From Methylocaldum sp. 14B (GTDB lineage Bacteria; Pseudomonadota; Gammaproteobacteria; Methylococcales; Methylococcaceae): DNA of 64,000 nt. The stretch lies in NCBI RefSeq assembly GCF_002005105.1, contig NZ_MSCV01000005.1:124001-188000 (forward strand). Direction: 5' to 3'. A program made the position numbers and the translations under genes. The notes below the pieces were generated by a model. That model was given only the letters and a program-made list of their open reading frames with translations, had not been told where the DNA came from and did not search any database. Below are positions 63,081-64,000 of the stretch, in pieces; within the stretch, counting starts at the first letter, position 1, and each line of letters begins with the position of its first letter.

Positions 63081-63629
63081 GGCTCTAAATATTTCGCCGA
63101 TCAGCAGAAAACCAGGGAGCGTCTTTCCAATACTCGCCGTTGTTGGAGGCTGAGCGGCCGGATTGGGCACGAATCACTCGCGCGAGTTCGAAAAAGCGGG
63201 CGTTCACGGACGTCCGGTAGTGATCAGGGGGAGTGGCGGCCTTGGCCGAAAACTACGCACTCGAAAACAAACTTCCGGAGCTCGTTCTTGGCTGTCATTC
63301 AACATTGAAACAGCAAAGCGTCGAGGTAAAGGATCGGAAAAGAGCCGGCGAGTCCGGTACGTGTCCTCGGGGATCTCCACCGACGAGGAATGCCAGATCG
63401 CCCGGGAAACCTGGCCATCGTGCACGGCAGATCGGGCGGGGCGGGGCGGGGCAGGGCGTTAGGCGATACGATAGACAATGTTCTTATGCATATGGGTGCA
63501 GCATACCTAGACCCGAGTAAGGCGGCAGCAGTCTCCGGCGATGGCGGCGGAAGTGCCGGATGCGCTTTGCTTAATCCGGCCTACGCGTCCGCAGGGATAT
63601 TTTTTCCGGGAAATCTCCTAAGGGGTATA
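63081..63629. other. 549-bp region, no gene seen
   Basis: Separates the cassette array from the final partial gene. Short frames exist on both strands without recognisable content. GGGCGGGGCGGGGCGGGGCA at about 63435 is a short G-rich tandem that could fold into a G-quadruplex. AATCCGGCCTACG near 63572 is a common palindrome half. Confidence 0.4.
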
Positions 63630-64000
63630 TTGCTTCTCGCCATCGGCATGGCAACGATGTTGCCGGCACTCTGCCGGGCACTGGACGGAGCAGATGCCGA
63701 GCCGTGCCCGGAGGGCGGGGCCGCGTCCGTTTGGACATCGCCGGAAAAGCCGGTGATCGGCGAGCCGCTCAAGCTCATGGTCGTGGCGACTGACGGGCCG
63801 GTGAGCGAACTGAGAGCCTTCGCGCCGGATGGCGCTGAACTAGCCTTGGCCGTCACCTGGCGGGGCGGACCTCCGTGGAGCGCGGCCTCCTTCATCGATC
63901 ACGCCGTCCCTGGAGCCTACCGCATCGAAGCGCGGAGACAGGGCGAGATGGTCGCATGCCGCCGCCTGATCGTCGGCAACGACGCCGAGGCCGGATCGGA
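63630..64000 (+). CDS. Exported protein, N-terminal part only
   Basis: The frame begins at a TTG (63630) with AAGGGG 4 bases upstream; an ATG at 63648 is the alternative. The first residues LLLAIGMATMLPALCRAL form a signal peptide. The following ~100 residues (PGEPLKL-like, PEKPVIGEPLKLMVVATDGP, LAVTWRGGPPWSAASFIDHA, VPGAYRIEARRQGEMVACRR) look like an Ig-like or beta-sandwich domain. The gene runs off the right edge; the catalytic or binding domain, if any, is not visible. Confidence 0.65.
   Translation, partial: MLLAIGMATMLPALCRALDGADAEPCPEGGAASVWTSPEKPVIGEPLKLMVVATDGPVSELRAFAPDGAELALAVTWRGGPPWSAASFIDHAVPGAYRIEARRQGEMVACRRLIVGNDAEAGS

Overview
The window reads as chromosomal DNA of a GC-rich (roughly 60%) gammaproteobacterium. 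The gene types (DnaE2, a long Lhr helicase, a monofunctional RelA, a type 2 NADH dehydrogenase, FecA-type receptors) fit that, and a methanotroph-like (Methylococcales) relative is plausible. No marker gene fixes the genus. No rRNA, tRNA or CRISPR array was recognised. The DNA is packed with short dispersed palindromes, which explain most of the gene-poor stretches.

Layout. 1-8.5 kb: leftward lhr-dnaE2-hypothetical unit. 8.7-16.3 kb: signalling and housekeeping (PAS histidine kinase, Ndh-2, PAS-GGDEF diguanylate cyclase, RelA). 16.6-24.7 kb: surface-polysaccharide-type genes (FrhB-like and pyruvyl-transferase pair; inositol-phosphate synthase, methyltransferase, TIM-barrel glycosidase-like protein, histidine phosphatase, PRTase-like protein). 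25-30.2 kb: divergent putA and an arginase/ornithine-aminotransferase fusion, together a complete arginine/ornithine/proline to glutamate route. 30.6-33.6 kb: a sugar ABC importer lacking its ATPase. 34.4-36.8 kb: Fur-box plus FecA-like receptor. 37.9-47.1 kb: a 1714-residue multicopper-oxidase-like protein with a partner, an NlpE-like copper protein and a secreted beta-propeller.

47.3-54.4 kb: an island bracketed by fragments of a formate-dehydrogenase-type gene and of selB. It holds two small secreted peptides with a VEGG motif, an outer-membrane protein, a zinc-finger anti-sigma, a subtilase lipoprotein and an ECF sigma factor. A nearly identical ~94-bp block lies upstream of both the first peptide gene and the sigma gene, suggesting one regulon.

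54.9-63.0 kb: a fossil integron. A deleted integron integrase (minus strand) is followed by an array of cassettes separated by attC sites. The cassettes encode a Lit-like HExxH peptidase, a SieB-like protein, a K+-channel-like protein, a possible cyclase-fold protein, membrane/coiled-coil proteins, a broken toxin-antitoxin pair and a DUF4160/DUF2442 pair. This is a plausible store of phage-defence genes.

The most unusual structural signal is a 42-bp unit: a constant 12-mer, a 9-bp hairpin whose arms change together from copy to copy around a fixed GAGCG loop, and a 4-bp TTCC-type target duplication. Filled and empty sites can be compared inside the window. Three units (3 x 42 = 126 bp, one nested inside another) sit in frame inside the PHP domain of dnaE2.
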